64,000 nt of DNA from Ascaphus truei (lineage: Eukaryota; Chordata; Amphibia; Anura; Ascaphidae). This document shows positions 23,647 through 37,435 of this stretch, piece after piece. Numbering within the stretch: position 1 is the stretch's first letter; every line of letters starts with the position of its first letter. The translations under genes and the position numbers were made by a program. Under the pieces are notes generated by a model. That model did not search any database and had not been told where the DNA came from. It saw only the letters and a list, made by a program, of their open reading frames with translations. The DNA is taken from the NCBI GenBank assembly GCA_036426205.1, contig WSYH01002471.1, positions 1-64,000 of the forward strand, in the 5' to 3' direction.

Positions 23647-24281
23647 TGTAACAGGGGAGATAATCCCTGTTCAAGTTGTGCCTTTCACTGGCCGGTGGTG
23701 GTTAAATGCTGGTAGTCTTAATAAACACCACCTGCCTGATTGTTACAAAGCCTCGTCTGTTGAGACTGAATGATCCTTACTCTGACTGAGGAGCACCCTT
23801 TGAGATACAAGAGGGTGTCTCTTGAAACTCCCCGGAGAGTCGCCAAGAGAACCCCCATCTCTGAGCTGACCGGTCTTGACTATGCCCCGACATAGCTGAT
23901 TTGCAAGACACCAAACTAGACTTCTAACCTGGATGCTGATATGTTCCTGTGCACACACACACGGGTGCGGGTTCCACGGAGAGCAGAGACTAGCTCTAAC
24001 AGCGAGGAAACATATAAGCCTTCTCGATGATTAAGAGACTCTTATATCGCTTAGTTACTCTATAATTTTTGGGGCTGCGGAGACATGCTTGACTTATGGA
24101 GTTGTGAATTATTGACACTGGTATTTTTACTAGAGATACTCCCAAGTTGAATAGAAGCTTTGTTCCCCCCCCCCCGCTCTGTTTGGATGATTCCTGATTA
24201 CAATCAAAATGGCACAAGAAAGCCGTATTATTATTTCACCTTAAAAGTCTCCAATTGTTACCTCTGTGAACTCTGTCTACA
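23647..24281 (+). mobile_element. 3' LTR
   Basis: TGTAACAGGGGA start and CTACA end, preceded by GGTAGGTA that may include the end of the polypurine tract. Its right part is the counterpart of 1-511. Confidence 0.85.
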
Positions 24282-24286
24282 CCAAT

Positions 24287-27129
24287 TGTAAAAAAGTATG
24301 GTTCAGTCAGTAATACAGTGTTCCAGTCTAAACAGTAGGTGACAGTAAGTAACTGCATAGTCCAATATGGAGTTAGTCTATACTGGACACAAAGATAATA
24401 TTCACTTACCTGCACTAGTCATTTAGTCTTCCTTTTCGTAAACAGCTGGCTGCACTACAAAGGACGGATGGGTGGGTGGGGATCATGTGGTAAATTTTTG
24501 AACTGGCTGTGTATAGTGGTATCTACTGTACACTTCACTGATTTACAGCAAAAAAAACCTCTCTCAATGAACTCAGAATGCAGATTGGCTATGACGAACA
24601 GAGAAAGCACTAAACCTTTGTACTTACTGTTTTTATTATTAGAAATTTGATGGTTCATATATTTTGTATTGTTGTCAGTTCTTCCATGATATGCACGGCC
24701 CTCAAATTTCAACGTGACAGAAGGAACTCAGTACAACTACTGTACACTACTTTACGTGTACAAAGAAGATTAAAACACGACAATGATAATTTGGTATGTT
24801 TTAGTTCCTGATAAAATAAAATAATTTGTCATTACTTCACGATAATCATAATCATTGAAACACCACCCCTGCCCGCCCCTAAGATATTTTGAAATGTAAT
24901 TTCTTTTTCTTTACTCTAAATTCAGCATGGTGAATGGTGTGTGGTGGGGGGGAGATTCAGCAAGAAGATTACACTTTTATATATTGTTACATTTTTTTTC
25001 TTTGGCTACATTAGATTAACATATCCATTCGAGAAGGGCTTATCACAAGTGTGCATTCGTTACCGTAGTTAAACAAAGCTCAAAGGGTTCGGGGTGGGGG
25101 TGTATGGAATGAGTTATCATAAGGATTAGCATAATGGATTAGCCAACGCATTGAAATGAATGTTTGCAGAGGTGTCGATAAGAAGTTGAAAGTACTTGAG
25201 CCTTGTGTGTGTGTCTGTGGGGGGGGGGGGGAGACTGCAATGGAAGTGATTACTGTAGATATTTACCTGCGTAGGTTCAAAAGACATATGTTTTCACAGG
25301 TTATCATAATTGTTTTGATCCCTACACCCCCAAACTCAATAAAATCACATAAATCGCATGTGAATGACCAGTGTCGATATAACAGCTACGTTCGTAGAAT
25401 ATCAGAATAACAAAATTTTTTATGCAGGCACACATAGTCGGGAAACGAAACAAAAAAAACAACAACAGAAAAAATAGTATTTGTTTTCAGATTGAACTTC
25501 ACATAATGTGAATGTATAAGCATCTCCGCATTAATCATCCAACTAGGTCCCTTCCCACAAGAGTTACACACAGGTCATGAGATGTGACACCCAGCTCGGC
25601 TCAGGACTATTACAAACACAAGCCAAGCATTTGAAAATGAATGTTTTCGAGAGGTGTCGATAAAATTGCAAATCCTGAGGCCTTGTGTGTGTCCGCGGGG
25701 GGTGGGGTAACAGCCTGGAGGAAGGATACTGTACTGACTTAGTTGTCAAAGGACATTTTCAACAGGTCATAATAATGTTTTTATCCCTACACCCCCAATC
25801 AATAAAATAGCAGCATAAAGCACTTTGAATGACCATGTACATTAAATACTACAGTACCCTGATTGCAAGTATCAGAATAAACAAAGAAGTTTTATGCAGA
25901 CCCACGATTTCTGAAACGAAACAAAAAAACAACAACAAAAAAAAGTATTTTTTTTTTCAGTACTTGAATTTTCCACATGTGATGGTGATTCATGCGCTGA
26001 AATGTCGACACCCAGGCTCTGTATAGTACTGTATACCCACTAGATGTGATGACAGGGTTCAGGAGTTGAAGCCAGAAAGCCATCTGGCTTTCATGAAACC
26101 ATCTGGCTGGGAGAGGTGACTGTACTGTAGATTAAGAGTTAATAGTACTTTAGAGCCGTGTGTGTCGGGGGCGAGCGGAGACACTGTATGCGCCGAAATG
26201 TTAGCACTGTACCCGCCTATTGCATTTCAACATGTTCAAATAACATACAGTCTGTATCGGACACCCATAATATAAAAGTGTATGACAAAGTAAAAGTACG
26301 TGATTACAAAATGAATACAGGACATACAGTATCTGTAGAAATGTGATAATTTATAATCAAAGAAGATTCGACACTATATTTGTGTAATACTGTATACTGT
26401 AACTCTTTCCAATTTTACAATACCTGTTCGACAAATATGGCATTGCATACAGAATATAGACTTAGGATTAAACAACGCGTTCGCGAACGCCCATCTGTGT
26501 TTTTAGATGGTATTGCATATAGCAGACAGCGCTAAAAATCTGAGCTCTAACAACCGGAAACGGCTTCCGAAAAAAGAAATATACGGCGCATCTGGCCGCG
26601 CGGGTTATCAGAGCGCCGCGGACCCGGCCCGCATTAGTATAAAAGCGGCCGCAGCTGTAGGAGAAAGTGCAACGCCCATAGCATGATAACTGTTTCACTT
26701 TTAATATACAAATATAAGGGAATAGGCTCACTCACTAAGGTATTAAGTTAAAAGCATGTAGTGATTACTGTACAGTTGGCGGCCGCCTTTAGCCTCGTGC
26801 GCCGTTTCACAAGTGCAACTTTTAAAACCCGCGGGCAATGCCGTGTGTATGCGGCATGTTCTGGTATTTATGGCTCAAAAGTGCCCAAGTAAATAGGACT
26901 AGTCCTGGTACAGTAGCTCTGCAAACAATGTCCTGGAAATATCTGCAGGCACATCTGATAATATTGAAATGTACAGTGCTCCATGTTTCAGGAATGCTTT
27001 CAAATCCAGTCATTACCTCACCCATACATTAATTCCCCTAGACGCCTCCCATGAAGCAGAAAGAATCAAATCCTTACAAACAGGACCGCTACATGAAATG
27101 GACTAGAGGTAGGATGCATATGTAAACAG
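24287..27129. repeat. Second copy of the 512-3530 stretch
   Basis: Collinear with 517-3530, including the internal direct duplication (about 25240-25530 and 25710-26000). It differs mainly by single-base gaps. No gene is supported. Confidence 0.7.
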
Positions 27130-30120
27130 AGTGAAGAGGACAAAAGCGCACTAGCAAAACAGGCAGGAAGGACCCGAATCAAAAATTATTAAAAGGGCAC
27201 TTTAATTGTGACAAAAGACCCTCAACCTCGTTTTCGAACACGTCACAGGCGTTCTTTTTCAAGGTTAACACATGTAATACATCCGTTAAATACCCTCTTA
27301 CCTGTAGACAGTTTCGCGCCTAAAAACGGAAGCGCGATGACGTCATGACGCAATGCGCATCATGCGCATCGCAGCAACGACCCGAGCCGTTCTAAGGGCA
27401 AAAACCGTCATGCAGGCATGTGCCTATTGATTTATGGGCAATGCATAACACAGATATGTATGCTACTATTCCACCACCTTAGATTCAAACAAATCGCCGT
27501 GGCGCCTGCATGCAATACTCATCATGCGCATTCGCGCACACGGCACTACAATGTCATAAACACAATAGTCCACCAAATGGGACAAAAAGACACTAACCAT
27601 AAGTGGAAAAATACATAAACATGAACAGATTCTGAACTCCTTATGCTAATAAAAGGAAAATCCGTTATCCTTCACCCCACGCTTTCAGAACAGAGAACCT
27701 TTCCTCTGCCAGGTCACTGAAGCCTTGTGACTGATACACTATCTGCACCTTTGCAGCAGACTTCCCCGGAGAAGTTTTTCACGCCCTGCCACTGTTATCT
27801 CCGATTTTTTATGAACTTATCAGGCCTGGGAGACGAAAAAAATGAAACGTCAACGCAACGCCAGGTTTCAAATCCTTTGTCTCAATTTTTACTCATATGT
27901 AATGATTTTTATACAGAAAAAAAACAAGATAGTTATTAGAGGCGTAACATAGGCGTATCATAGGCTTGGACATGGCGTATACTATGTGTGTCTTGGGCAT
28001 AGCTTTAATTAGAGCGTGATTTAGGGGCAGGACATATTATTGGCGTGACTTTTGAGACGTTTCCCTTTTCAATACACACTATTCTGAATACAAGCTTTTT
28101 CATTGTCTGTTATCAAAAGAACCTTGAGTCTTAGCACTTTATTCATTATCTTGCTTCTGGCAGAGAAACCATTCTTTTATTTCTAACTAAACACCAGGAA
28201 ATTGACATCACAAAGTATCTATAATATCCTGACCAGAAGAAAGGAAATTCAATTTAGCAGAGAAACTGAGGGCATTTTGAATATTATTTCACGCAAAAAT
28301 GCTGACTACAGAATCTTAACTAGTTATGACCATACAAATGGAAGCTTACATGATGTAGATTCTAGCCTTACATACTGTCCTAACACTAATCCTAAGAGAA
28401 AAAAAAAAAAAAAGCATATGACCACAATACATAAAGAGCTGAAGTGAAATAATTAAAACAAATATGAAATAAAAACAGAAGTAAGTATAAATAGTACAAA
28501 TAACAGGGAAATATATAATAATGTTAATACATGTAGAAACACCGTATATTGAAAATACTATAAATGAACACAAACACAAGATACCAAGTATGCTGTATAC
28601 TAAATAAATGGAATCAGGTTTTTTGATCAATGTCCATAATTATTAAACCAATTTTTAAATGAACTTATAATGATATATATTGATATAATGTTACAGAATA
28701 GGGTTAACTGCCAATCAATATTCAGACCCATAGGGAACGCGCGTTTGGAAATAAAATCCAATCCTTCCTACGTTCAGAATATTGACTTCGATCACCTCCT
28801 CTATAGTTCTCAATTGACCAATTCAATGCGCCAGGAGTAAAAATTCCTATCCCTCCTTGACCCACCTTCTGAGAAGTTGTTTAGAGACGGATTTATTTCC
28901 AATCTTATGAGCCTTATATGCTCTAACATCCTGACCTAAGAGCTCTAAACGTTCTTCCCACAGAATCTTTTGCCACAGCCACATGTTATGAGATATACGA
29001 CAAATTGACTTTTACAATTTATGTAATTATTCATCTAAAATTCCATGATTTAGCCTTTATGCCATCATGTGACTGCGGCAAATCATCCTGAAAAACTTTT
29101 TGCTGGCTTCATATTTTACATACCTACAGGACCCACATTTGAAAGAACCCCCTGGTGATATAAGGTCTACAAACCTGGAGTATTAGGTCACTTGGGAAAC
29201 ATACTATAATGATCCAATTGTTCTCGCTCGCGGTACCCAATGCAGGACAATTAACATATTTTTTAAGCGCAGGGTCCATAGATAGGACATTCCAGATTTT
29301 GAGATAATAGAATTAATTTTTCCACTTTGTTTATTAACTGGAATAAAAAGAGGATATTTATTATTGATTTTGCCAGTCGTATTGTACCATGCTTGTCACA
29401 TATTTCTCTTTATCAGCACCAAGATGAGAACCCCAGTGATACGTGGGTACAATACACCTCTCTGTTTTGTAAAGCATTATCAAAAGCAACTTCTATATAG
29501 GATTGGGAATACCCCTATCTGAAGACCTTTTAACCAGATACCAACTGAGAAAGAAAACCACTAGGTGTAGGAGCAGTTTCATCTCGTCTGAGGAACTGTC
29601 CGCTTAGGAATGGCTTTATTTACATGGAATGGATGGCACTGTCCGCCCTAAGAAATGTATCCTTAATTTAATTTCCTGTAAACATCCGTTTGGAAATTTA
29701 TCAAAGTCAACAAACAATTGTAGATTCACAAATTCATGTGATGAGAATAAAAATTTAAATGTAAATCTAGATTATATATTATCATTAAGATAAAAACAAG
29801 GAGTGAAGTGTGTTGACATCCCCCTTTCCAATAAGAATTAAACCATCCACAAACCTTTAAAAAAACAATATGTGACGAACAAGTTAGTGCTAGAATATAT
29901 GAAGATGTCTTCCCACCACCCCAAAAGAGATTTGCAAAAGAAGGAGCAAGCTCGTGCCCATAGCAGTGCCATTAATTAGTAAATATACTTATGATTAAAA
30001 TGAAAAATTGTGCGTGAGAAGGAAAAAAATTGCGTCCAAATAAATGCCGACTGAAAAATTGAATTTCTGGTATCTCAATGATAGAAATAATTTGCTGTAT
30101 TATAATGTGTAGTGTCCCAT
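27130..30120 (-). mobile_element. 5'-truncated Penelope-like element (copy B)
   Basis: Same truncation point, RT fragment (about 29500-30115), linker, A+T-rich 3' part and end region as at 3540-6645, with additional frame breaks. The sequence matching the RT motif GTAMGTSFAP lies near 29950. Confidence 0.75.
27221..27264 (-). ncRNA. Hammerhead-like motif, copy B
   Basis: Equivalent of 3643-3681 with extra bases in the GAAA side and loop, which disrupt the pairing seen in copy A. Confidence 0.25.
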
Positions 30121-30782
30121 TTCTCACGCTATATCACAGAAACCAATTAGTTGTTTTCTAACGTAGCACTGATGCGGTTTGATATGTTTTATTGTTCCAT
30201 ACAGTATGTCTCTTTTTAAAGCCGGCGCCGCATGCATTGTACTGTATCGCTGGCTGGCTGAATGTGGCTGAACAGGTGAATTCTGTGGCAGTTTGAAAAA
30301 AATACCCCAAACAAAAGATGTTGGAAAATAAAAGGGGCCGTGACATACATCACTGTCACTGGCAAAGTCCCGCTGGATCAACCGTGTATTCAGCAGTAGG
30401 TATACCAGTCTTCTCACTCCTTCTTGGCTGCACCGATAAGAGACTCCCGGTGAATAATAGTCCCAGAGACAGACATGGATAATGTGCTCCACGCACCGAC
30501 GCTCCAGAGACAGCGCAAGTCCGGACCGGCCAGCTTCCGGTCCACCAATGATGACGTAATGTCGCTGTGTCCTCCTTAGCGTTTGTTGTCTCTGCTTGAT
30601 ACTTTTTCAAGGTCTTGAAACGTACTGTACGTACTTTATGAGGTGGGTGCCATACTGTTTATTTTATTTGGGGTGTTGGGGATCAAAACATTATGATAAC
30701 CTGTTGAAAATATTTTTGAACTAATATCCAGCATACACCGCGGCCCCTTTTATTCTCCACCATCTCCGAATTTTGATGGATA

Positions 30783-31250
30783 GATGGCAACATTTGTTCA
30801 AATTTATCAGTATTTATCGAAAACTATTACTTTTACAAATTTTTGCCAGATGCTCATTTGTGAATTGGTGCAATAAGGAAAAAGTTATGTAGCATCCATG
30901 TTTTTTTTCGTATTGATCCCGATGTTATTGAGGTATCGTTTGTATCACCGGTTTTCCCGTATCTATGATCATGGAGACTTCAAAGGCGAAAGTCATGTTA
31001 ACAACCAACTAAGAAACGTTAGTCCGCAGGCAAGCAATGCGCCAGCACCAGCCCTTGCTTCCAATAACGGTCCGACCATCAGTGAAAACCTGCTGACCGG
31101 CAACCCTTGCTTGTCGTCCCCGCCAAGATACCTGCAGCCTGAGCCGCGATTTTGCGTGCAGATTCGAGCAAGCTTGCATGTACCTAAGCTATTTCCAGCC
31201 TCATCAGCTGACTACACATGGTAGTCCTGCTGCTCACCTGTCAACAACGT
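30783..31250 (+). pseudogene. Forkhead domain relic (copy B)
   Basis: Counterpart of 7323-7765. The pieces IYDHGDFK and ASNNGPTISENLLTGNPC are readable, the latter in a frame from about 30898 to 31224. The helix region is frame-broken by single-base changes. Confidence 0.55.
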
Positions 31251-32228
31251 GTTGAATTAAGAATACGGGACTGGCATGGCTCAGCCCGACTGATTGGGAA
31301 GTCTGTGGTGAATAATGTTGGCCTTATTTTATTCTGTTTTTTTAATTTGAAAATACCAATATCAATAATATTCAAAAGTCAAGCGATTCTCCTGTAAGCA
31401 TAACATTGGCTAGCAGCTTCTACAGAGATACTGCACAATTTTTGAAAGCTAGGCGCATGCATATTGGAACCTTCTTGAAACGCATATGCGTGTCATCACA
31501 TCGACGGTAGGCGCATGCGCAGGTGAACAGGAGACGCCCCCCGAGAAAATTATTGGTGTGGACTGACTGTGGAACTTCTTTAGGGGACTGACTGACCATA
31601 CAGTAAAACTTTTACTTTTTTTTTTTTCCTCAGAAAAGAAACATTGTCATCTCATGCGGAAAACGCAAATGGAGGGATTTCGATGGATAATCTATCGCTT
31701 TGTGTTACAATGCTGCTCACATTGCTGAATCTGATAAAAAAACAAGTACGGAGTCTACAGTTTGTGGCCATTTTTATTGATTAGGATAGAATACCTGAAA
31801 CAGTACAGTATTCTATTGTTTTCAGACCTATACAATCTTTTTTTTATATATACTTTATATAAACCCGAAAAAATTTAAAGTATGCATTATATTCTACATG
31901 TATTCCAGTACATATGTGTTTTTCTATACCTGTACAGCATGTATTGTTTAACTCTTGTGATGTACAGTACTGACATGCATACATTAACAGTACGTATGCA
32001 TGGACAGTACTGTACAGTATGTTCTCAGAACTGTATTTGTTACAGTTATAAAGGAGACAATGGAACAATTAAAACAATTAACATTTTCTTTAATTGGTGG
32101 AATAACAAAAAACATTTATTACAATACAATGTAAAAACATTTAAGTGTTCAGCATTCAAAACATCAACAGGTGTAGGTTTACTGCTAGTGAAAACATTTA
32201 TGTACAGAAAGTCAAAACATTTACAGTC
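31251..32228. other. Second copy of the intergenic stretch 7766-8805
   Basis: Same GCGCATGCGC palindromes and TACTGTA run; nothing coding. Confidence 0.6.
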
Positions 32229-32340
32229 AGTCAGGCCTGCACAACTCCAGTCCTCGAGGTCCGCAAACAGCCCCTGTTTTAAGATAAACCTTGAAAACCG
32301 GGCCTGTTTGCGGCCCTCGGGACTGGAATTGTGCAGGTCC
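32229..32340. mobile_element. Palindromic MITE-like element (copy B, first)
   Basis: Counterpart of 8806-8916. Confidence 0.6.
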
Positions 32341-32548
32341 TGTGTACAGTAAGGAAAGCATTTCTTTATTAATACAAGTTTAAACACGCAACATCTCCTT
32401 TATTAAGTACAGAAAGTCAAAACATGTAAGCACAACAGTATGGTGTATTAAAAAAATTCTTTATTCATAAAATTTAAAAAACGCAACATCTCCTTTATTA
32501 AGATACAGAAAGTCAAACATTTACAGTAGGATGGTGTACAGAACAGTC

Positions 32549-32656
32549 ATCAGGCCTGCACAACTCCAGTCCTCGGACCGCAAACAGCCCCGGTTTTAGG
32601 ATATCCTTGAAACCGGGCCTGTTTGCGGCCCTCAGGACTGGAATTGTGAAGGTCCT
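32549..32656. mobile_element. Palindromic MITE-like element (copy B, second)
   Basis: Counterpart of 9119-9232, flanked by the same short tandem units. Confidence 0.6.
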
Positions 32657-32861
32657 CTGTACGTAAGGAAAAACATTCTTTTTTATACAAGTTAAAACAC
32701 GCAACATCTCCTTTATTAAGACAGAAATTCAAACATGTACAGCACAACAGTATGGTGTTATTAAAAAATTCTTTATTCATAAAATTTACAAACGCAACAT
32801 CTCCTTAATTAAAGTACAGAAGTCAAAACATTTACAAAACATTACAAAAAATAACAACATT

Positions 32862-34168
32862 GAACAGTCACGCAAATGCGATCCCACCAGATTGTCCTTC
32901 CAGGGCCGATGCTTGTATGCGCAAATGCCATTATTGGAGTCTCGACGATTTTCATTAAAGGATCTGTAATTGAAAAAAAGCGCCGCAATTCCTCCACAAA
33001 ATGCCTTAAATTTTCAGAAGCGCCCTTTTTTTTTTCGCAATTTCCTTCGAAGTTGACATTGTTGGCCCACCCCAGTACACCAAGTAGGACACGTGTGCTT
33101 GAAATGTAACATGGCATACTTCTGGGGTAAACCAGCACTCATCACCCTAATACTTCTCCCTAATATTGGGCAGCTCGCCAGATGATGTCGGACACCTTAT
33201 CGATGCAACGTATGTAGTTTGTTTCTGGACGTGGGTGTTCTTCTGGACAGGTTGCTGTTGCGGCGGGCGAGGGTAGGTGTTGTCTGGGAGGAGCTTTCCT
33301 CCTGTCTTGGTCGTCGTGTCATCTCCTGGCATGGTCTTGATGGGGTTGTCATGGCATCCTTGTCAACGGCATACATGTACAACATATTCTTCTGGTGTAG
33401 GGGTGCGACTTGGTATGGAGACGGTCGAAGATCCCATTCATCCCATCCATGCCACCCTCCTGCTCCGGCATCGGGATCACAGGGCATGAACAACGAGCAA
33501 ATGATGTATCCCCGCTATGTCAGTCTCTATCTTCTCCATCCGTCGATCCATCTTCTCCATCCATTGATCCATCTTCTGCATCCATTGATCCATATTTAGC
33601 ATTTCTCTAAATCAGATCTATCTTTACCAGCACAGTAGAGTTCCGGGATATCCACACTTAACCCATTCAGCATGTGGTCTACGAGCTGGTTTTTGTGCTG
33701 GCGGATATAGCGGCAGCGTCGTCGAAGTAATGGAGAAGCGCACTGTGGATTTCCGGTGAGAAGCGGCACCACAGCGGCAGCGTCGTCGAAGAGCAGTGGC
33801 GACGTGGGCTGTGGGTTTCCGGAGAGCGGCGGCAGTGTCGTGGATGAGTATTGGAGAAGTATGGCTGTAGATTTCTGTGAGAGCGGCGGCATAGTGTCGA
33901 AGCAAAAACGAGGAATGGCCTGCGGGTTCGATGGGTTGGCTGCCATTTGTTTTGCGTTGAGAGTACATCACGAATATCTACCTGACAAATAAGGCTTATT
34001 GTGTATTAAATTCCTTAGCCTTTGGGGTCAGAAGAAGGTTTTCTTTATTGACCTTAGCCTGTCGCTTTGGCCTTGGCTGGTAAACGGCTGCCGCCTTTTG
34101 CTTTTTCTGTGTGATTGGCACGGCAGAGGCGAGTGGCTTCCTACGTCTGTAGAATCGGGGTTGATCCA
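32862..34168 (-). pseudogene. BEN-like gene (copy B), frame-broken
   Basis: Collinear with 9461-10791. Recognisable pieces are GWANNVNFEGNCEKK with ENLRHFVEELRRFF (near 33000-33080), the serine/proline linker and the minisatellite (about 33715-33900). Several single-base gaps split the frame into at least four parts, for example around 33085, 33140 and 33470. The same gene is intact over exon 2 in copy A, which makes copy B the erroneous or decayed one. Confidence 0.6.
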
Positions 34169-34427
34169 TGGAAGCAATGGCACAATGCAGTATCTGGACA
34201 AGGGCAAGTTCAGATAAAGATCATCGAGTGGTGGGCTATGTAAAGTGTGTAAACTTTATGCATGGCGACGAGGTAACAGTGTTTGAAAGTGGGCGTACTC
34301 AATGTGAGTCATTAACGTATAAATACACATCCATTTTTGGTGGATTCACTGCACATTGAATACACATCGACTAAACATCGATATACATTCTTGTGTTTGT
34401 ATTTCTTTCTACTCGCGGAAATGCCTG

Positions 34428-35007
34428 TGTAGACGGACTCTCTCAGAGGTAACAATTGGAGACTTTTGTAAGGTGAAATTATAAACATGCTTTATTGTGC
34501 CTTTCTTAACATCAGGAAACCATCCAAATACGGGGGAAACCAAGCTTCTATTCACTTGGGAGTATTCTAGTGAATACTATGCAATTCACAACTCCCTTAG
34601 ATAAGCATGTCTCCCAGCCCCAACACATAGCATGAAATGAACAGATATAAAAGTCTTGTGAATAAAAGTCTTATCTGTTAGCTGGCTGCTGTAGGGGAAG
34701 CTTCTCTGCTCTCCTGGAACCGCACCCGTGTGTGCACAGAAAATGTCAGCATCCAGGTTTGAAGTCTTATTTGTCAGCTCCAGAGATCTGTGTTCTCTTG
34801 GTCAGGCCCTCCTGGGAGACTCAGAACCTTTGCTTGTCTCCAAATTTCAGCTCACATGAGCTAAGGAGTCTCACTTCCTGTCTCAAACAGGTTTTTCTAA
34901 ACCACTAAATCAGGCAGGTGGTGATAGTTAATTGCCTACCTGCAGTTAACCACCACACTGCTGGATAGAGGCACATTGTGAACACAGGATAAAATCCCCT
35001 GTTACCA
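34428..35007 (-). mobile_element. 3' LTR of minus-strand LTR element (copy B)
   Basis: Same ends and same left flank (GCCTG) as at 11052-11648. Confidence 0.75.
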
Positions 35008-37435
35008 TACCACCCTGTTTTGGGAAGCTCGGGCTTACCACACGCAAAGCCCATCCTTCCACTCTCATTCGAGATCTTTGTGACTGATAGAGGATGGAGG
35101 AAGAGACCCTCTGTCCCGCTGGGATTGGAGCCCTTTCTCCAGATTATTTTTTTGTCTCCCCCTCCCGAAGGTGCTTGAGATAAGCACTCCTGCTGTTCGC
35201 TCAAGAGGACTTTTTCCAAGTAAAGACTTTTACTGAGTGCGCGGTCAGAGATTTCTGTTGAATCGGCACTCCTCTTTTTGTGACAAACTGTATGGCAACA
35301 GTTGTAGAGCATTAGGACTAGCCCTTAGAGTTTTCCGCTTTTGAAGCGGTCTTTCTGCACCTCGTCCACACAACGGAGTCGCCAGTTCAGCTTCTTTGGG
35401 ACTGAGTTGCACCTCCACTGCCCTTTCCAGAGAACTCCATCTTTTCAGCTTCCTTCAGCTAAGGATTCTCTGGCTTTGATTCTGCACTCCTAGCTCTGTT
35501 TGCTGCCTGTTGGCAGCTGTAGTTTTGGCTAGTGCTTTTTAGGTGGCTCAAACTTCGTATCTTGTTTTGAAGGTGCGTGAGGTCCCAACTCTCACTGTAA
35601 CCCTTGTCCCACGGGCATTAGTCTTGTGGGATACTGGTGCTTGGCAGAGCCAATACTTTTTTCGTTTGGGGAATCTGTAAGTACTGGTCTGCAGAGTTTC
35701 ACACCCTGTTTGAGTGCGTCTTGCAAGTCTCTTCTCAGGAAATTTATCTGCGTACTGCTTTCTCTGAGCTTGCTTCCACATTTGTATTGCATTGTGAAGC
35801 ACTATAACTTCTTTGCTTGGGCCACAGTTACTTTTTTAGTTTTCGGGACCTTCTTATGCTCCCTTTGTGGTCAGGTCACCTGGGTTCTAAGCATGGCCTC
35901 TAATGCTTTGGTGATGCTCAGTGTAGCCTTCAGTTTCTCATGCTGCTTTGTGGGGACATACTGGGTAATCAGACGTTCCTGCAGCACTTGAATTCTTTAC
36001 AGCCGCAGCTTCTTCATGCAGCGTTTGCTGCTTCTCCTCATCATACTGGAGGTGTTGACGCAGACCTTGCAGTTGGTTCTGCAGTCGGTGCTCTGCTTTA
36101 ACTTTCCTTGACTTCGTCTGTCAACTGAAAATTTTCTTTCTTCTTAGTTTAAGTTTTCTCTTTTTATCTTGAATTTTTCTCCTTTTTCAGTTTCTGGTAT
36201 TATTCAGAACCTCTTTGCAGTCCTCCTTCCATTTACGCACATCTGCTTTGAGAATGACATCTCCTGGCGTAAGACTTCCTTCTCTAGGTTGAGGGTCTGA
36301 AGCTCCTTCTGAAGACTTTGAGATCCTGTATCAAGATTGACAATAGTTCTTTGCAATGTCCAGCTCCTCAGTGAGACTGTGTAGTTCCTTCTGGAAACTT
36401 CCAGGTCTGTTGCAGCAGCTGTTGGTCTCATAATGTGAGGCATCCAGTGCTCTGCGGATTGTCTAGAACCTCTTTCTGAGATACTTCCACCTCTATCCGG
36501 ACACTGTTGACCTCCTGTTGTGAGGAATTCAGCTCTATGCGAAGATGTAACCTCTTGCTGGGAAGACTGTCATCTGCTTCAGTGCCTCCTCATCTGCCGC
36601 TTTAGCGTACCACCATTTATCAGATTGGCTCTGCTTTTCATCCGTGGCGGAAATAGTAGCATTTGCAGTATCTAGCTCAGTCTTGAGATCGTCCAATCTG
36701 TCTGAAAGAAAATTGTGAGCACATCTTTTGTAGCCCACGTTTATTTTTTCTGTAGCTCTGTGAACCATCTTCCTTTGTTTCAACTGTTCACGTAGCATAT
36801 ACACAGTCATGCCTGGCATTTTTCATGGCATCTTCGGCTGGTCAAGGGATCATCACTCACTGGTTCCTGCTCCACTTCGCTGGATGGTTGTTGAGGGTTC
36901 CTCACTGTTGGCACCGACAGACACTTTTGGGGTACACGACTTCTGCTTTGAGCCCTCTGGATATTCGGTTTAACCGCGGGACGAATTCTCCTTTTCTCTA
37001 GGCTGCAGGTACCGTCCCCCTTTTCCTCCACAGGATCTGCAGACGTGTCTGTTCCTTCCATGGTAAGTGAAGAACCGCTTTTTTTTTCCGCTTTTTTTTT
37101 TTGGATGACTCAGTCCAATCGGAATACTGGGGTCTCCTTCTTTATTTGATACTTTAGCAGCTTTATTATACGCCGCTTTTCTTGCAGTTGCTTTAGCTGA
37201 CAGAAATATTGGGTTATCTGCTGCTCCTGCTCTTTCTCTTGGTCGACCATATTCGTCATCATAGAGGGCGTTCTTTTCTGTTCTAACCGAGTTCAGGCAC
37301 CCCACCATTCTTGGGGTGTTTTGGTGATGTGACTCGGTTCGGTTCCCCGTAGATATCTTCCTCTTTATTGGACAGGAAGGGCCACTCTTCCGTGGGGTAG
37401 GTTTAATTACAGGAACACTGCATCTTGTCCTCCAT
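35008..37435 (-). pseudogene. Coiled-coil ORF of LTR element (copy B)
   Basis: Collinear with 14139-11649. It keeps blocks such as EGTDTSADPVEEKGD and ELDTANATISATDEKQ. At the position of the copy A stop near 13985, copy B reads an arginine codon instead, so that stop may be a copy A change. Copy B has more frame breaks overall. Confidence 0.65.

Larger units (their letters stand above)
19644..24286 (+). mobile_element. Complete LTR element with CCAAT target-site duplication
   Basis: The 5' LTR is 19649-20296 (648 bp) and the 3' LTR 23647-24281 (635 bp). Both begin TGTAACAGGGGA and end TCTACA. The five-base duplication CCAAT lies at 19644-19648 and 24282-24286, which directly supports one integration event. 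The interior is only about 3.35 kb and shows leader plus a decayed coiled-coil frame; no pol motif is visible. It is therefore non-autonomous or heavily deleted, and would have needed integrase and RT in trans. Confidence 0.85.
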
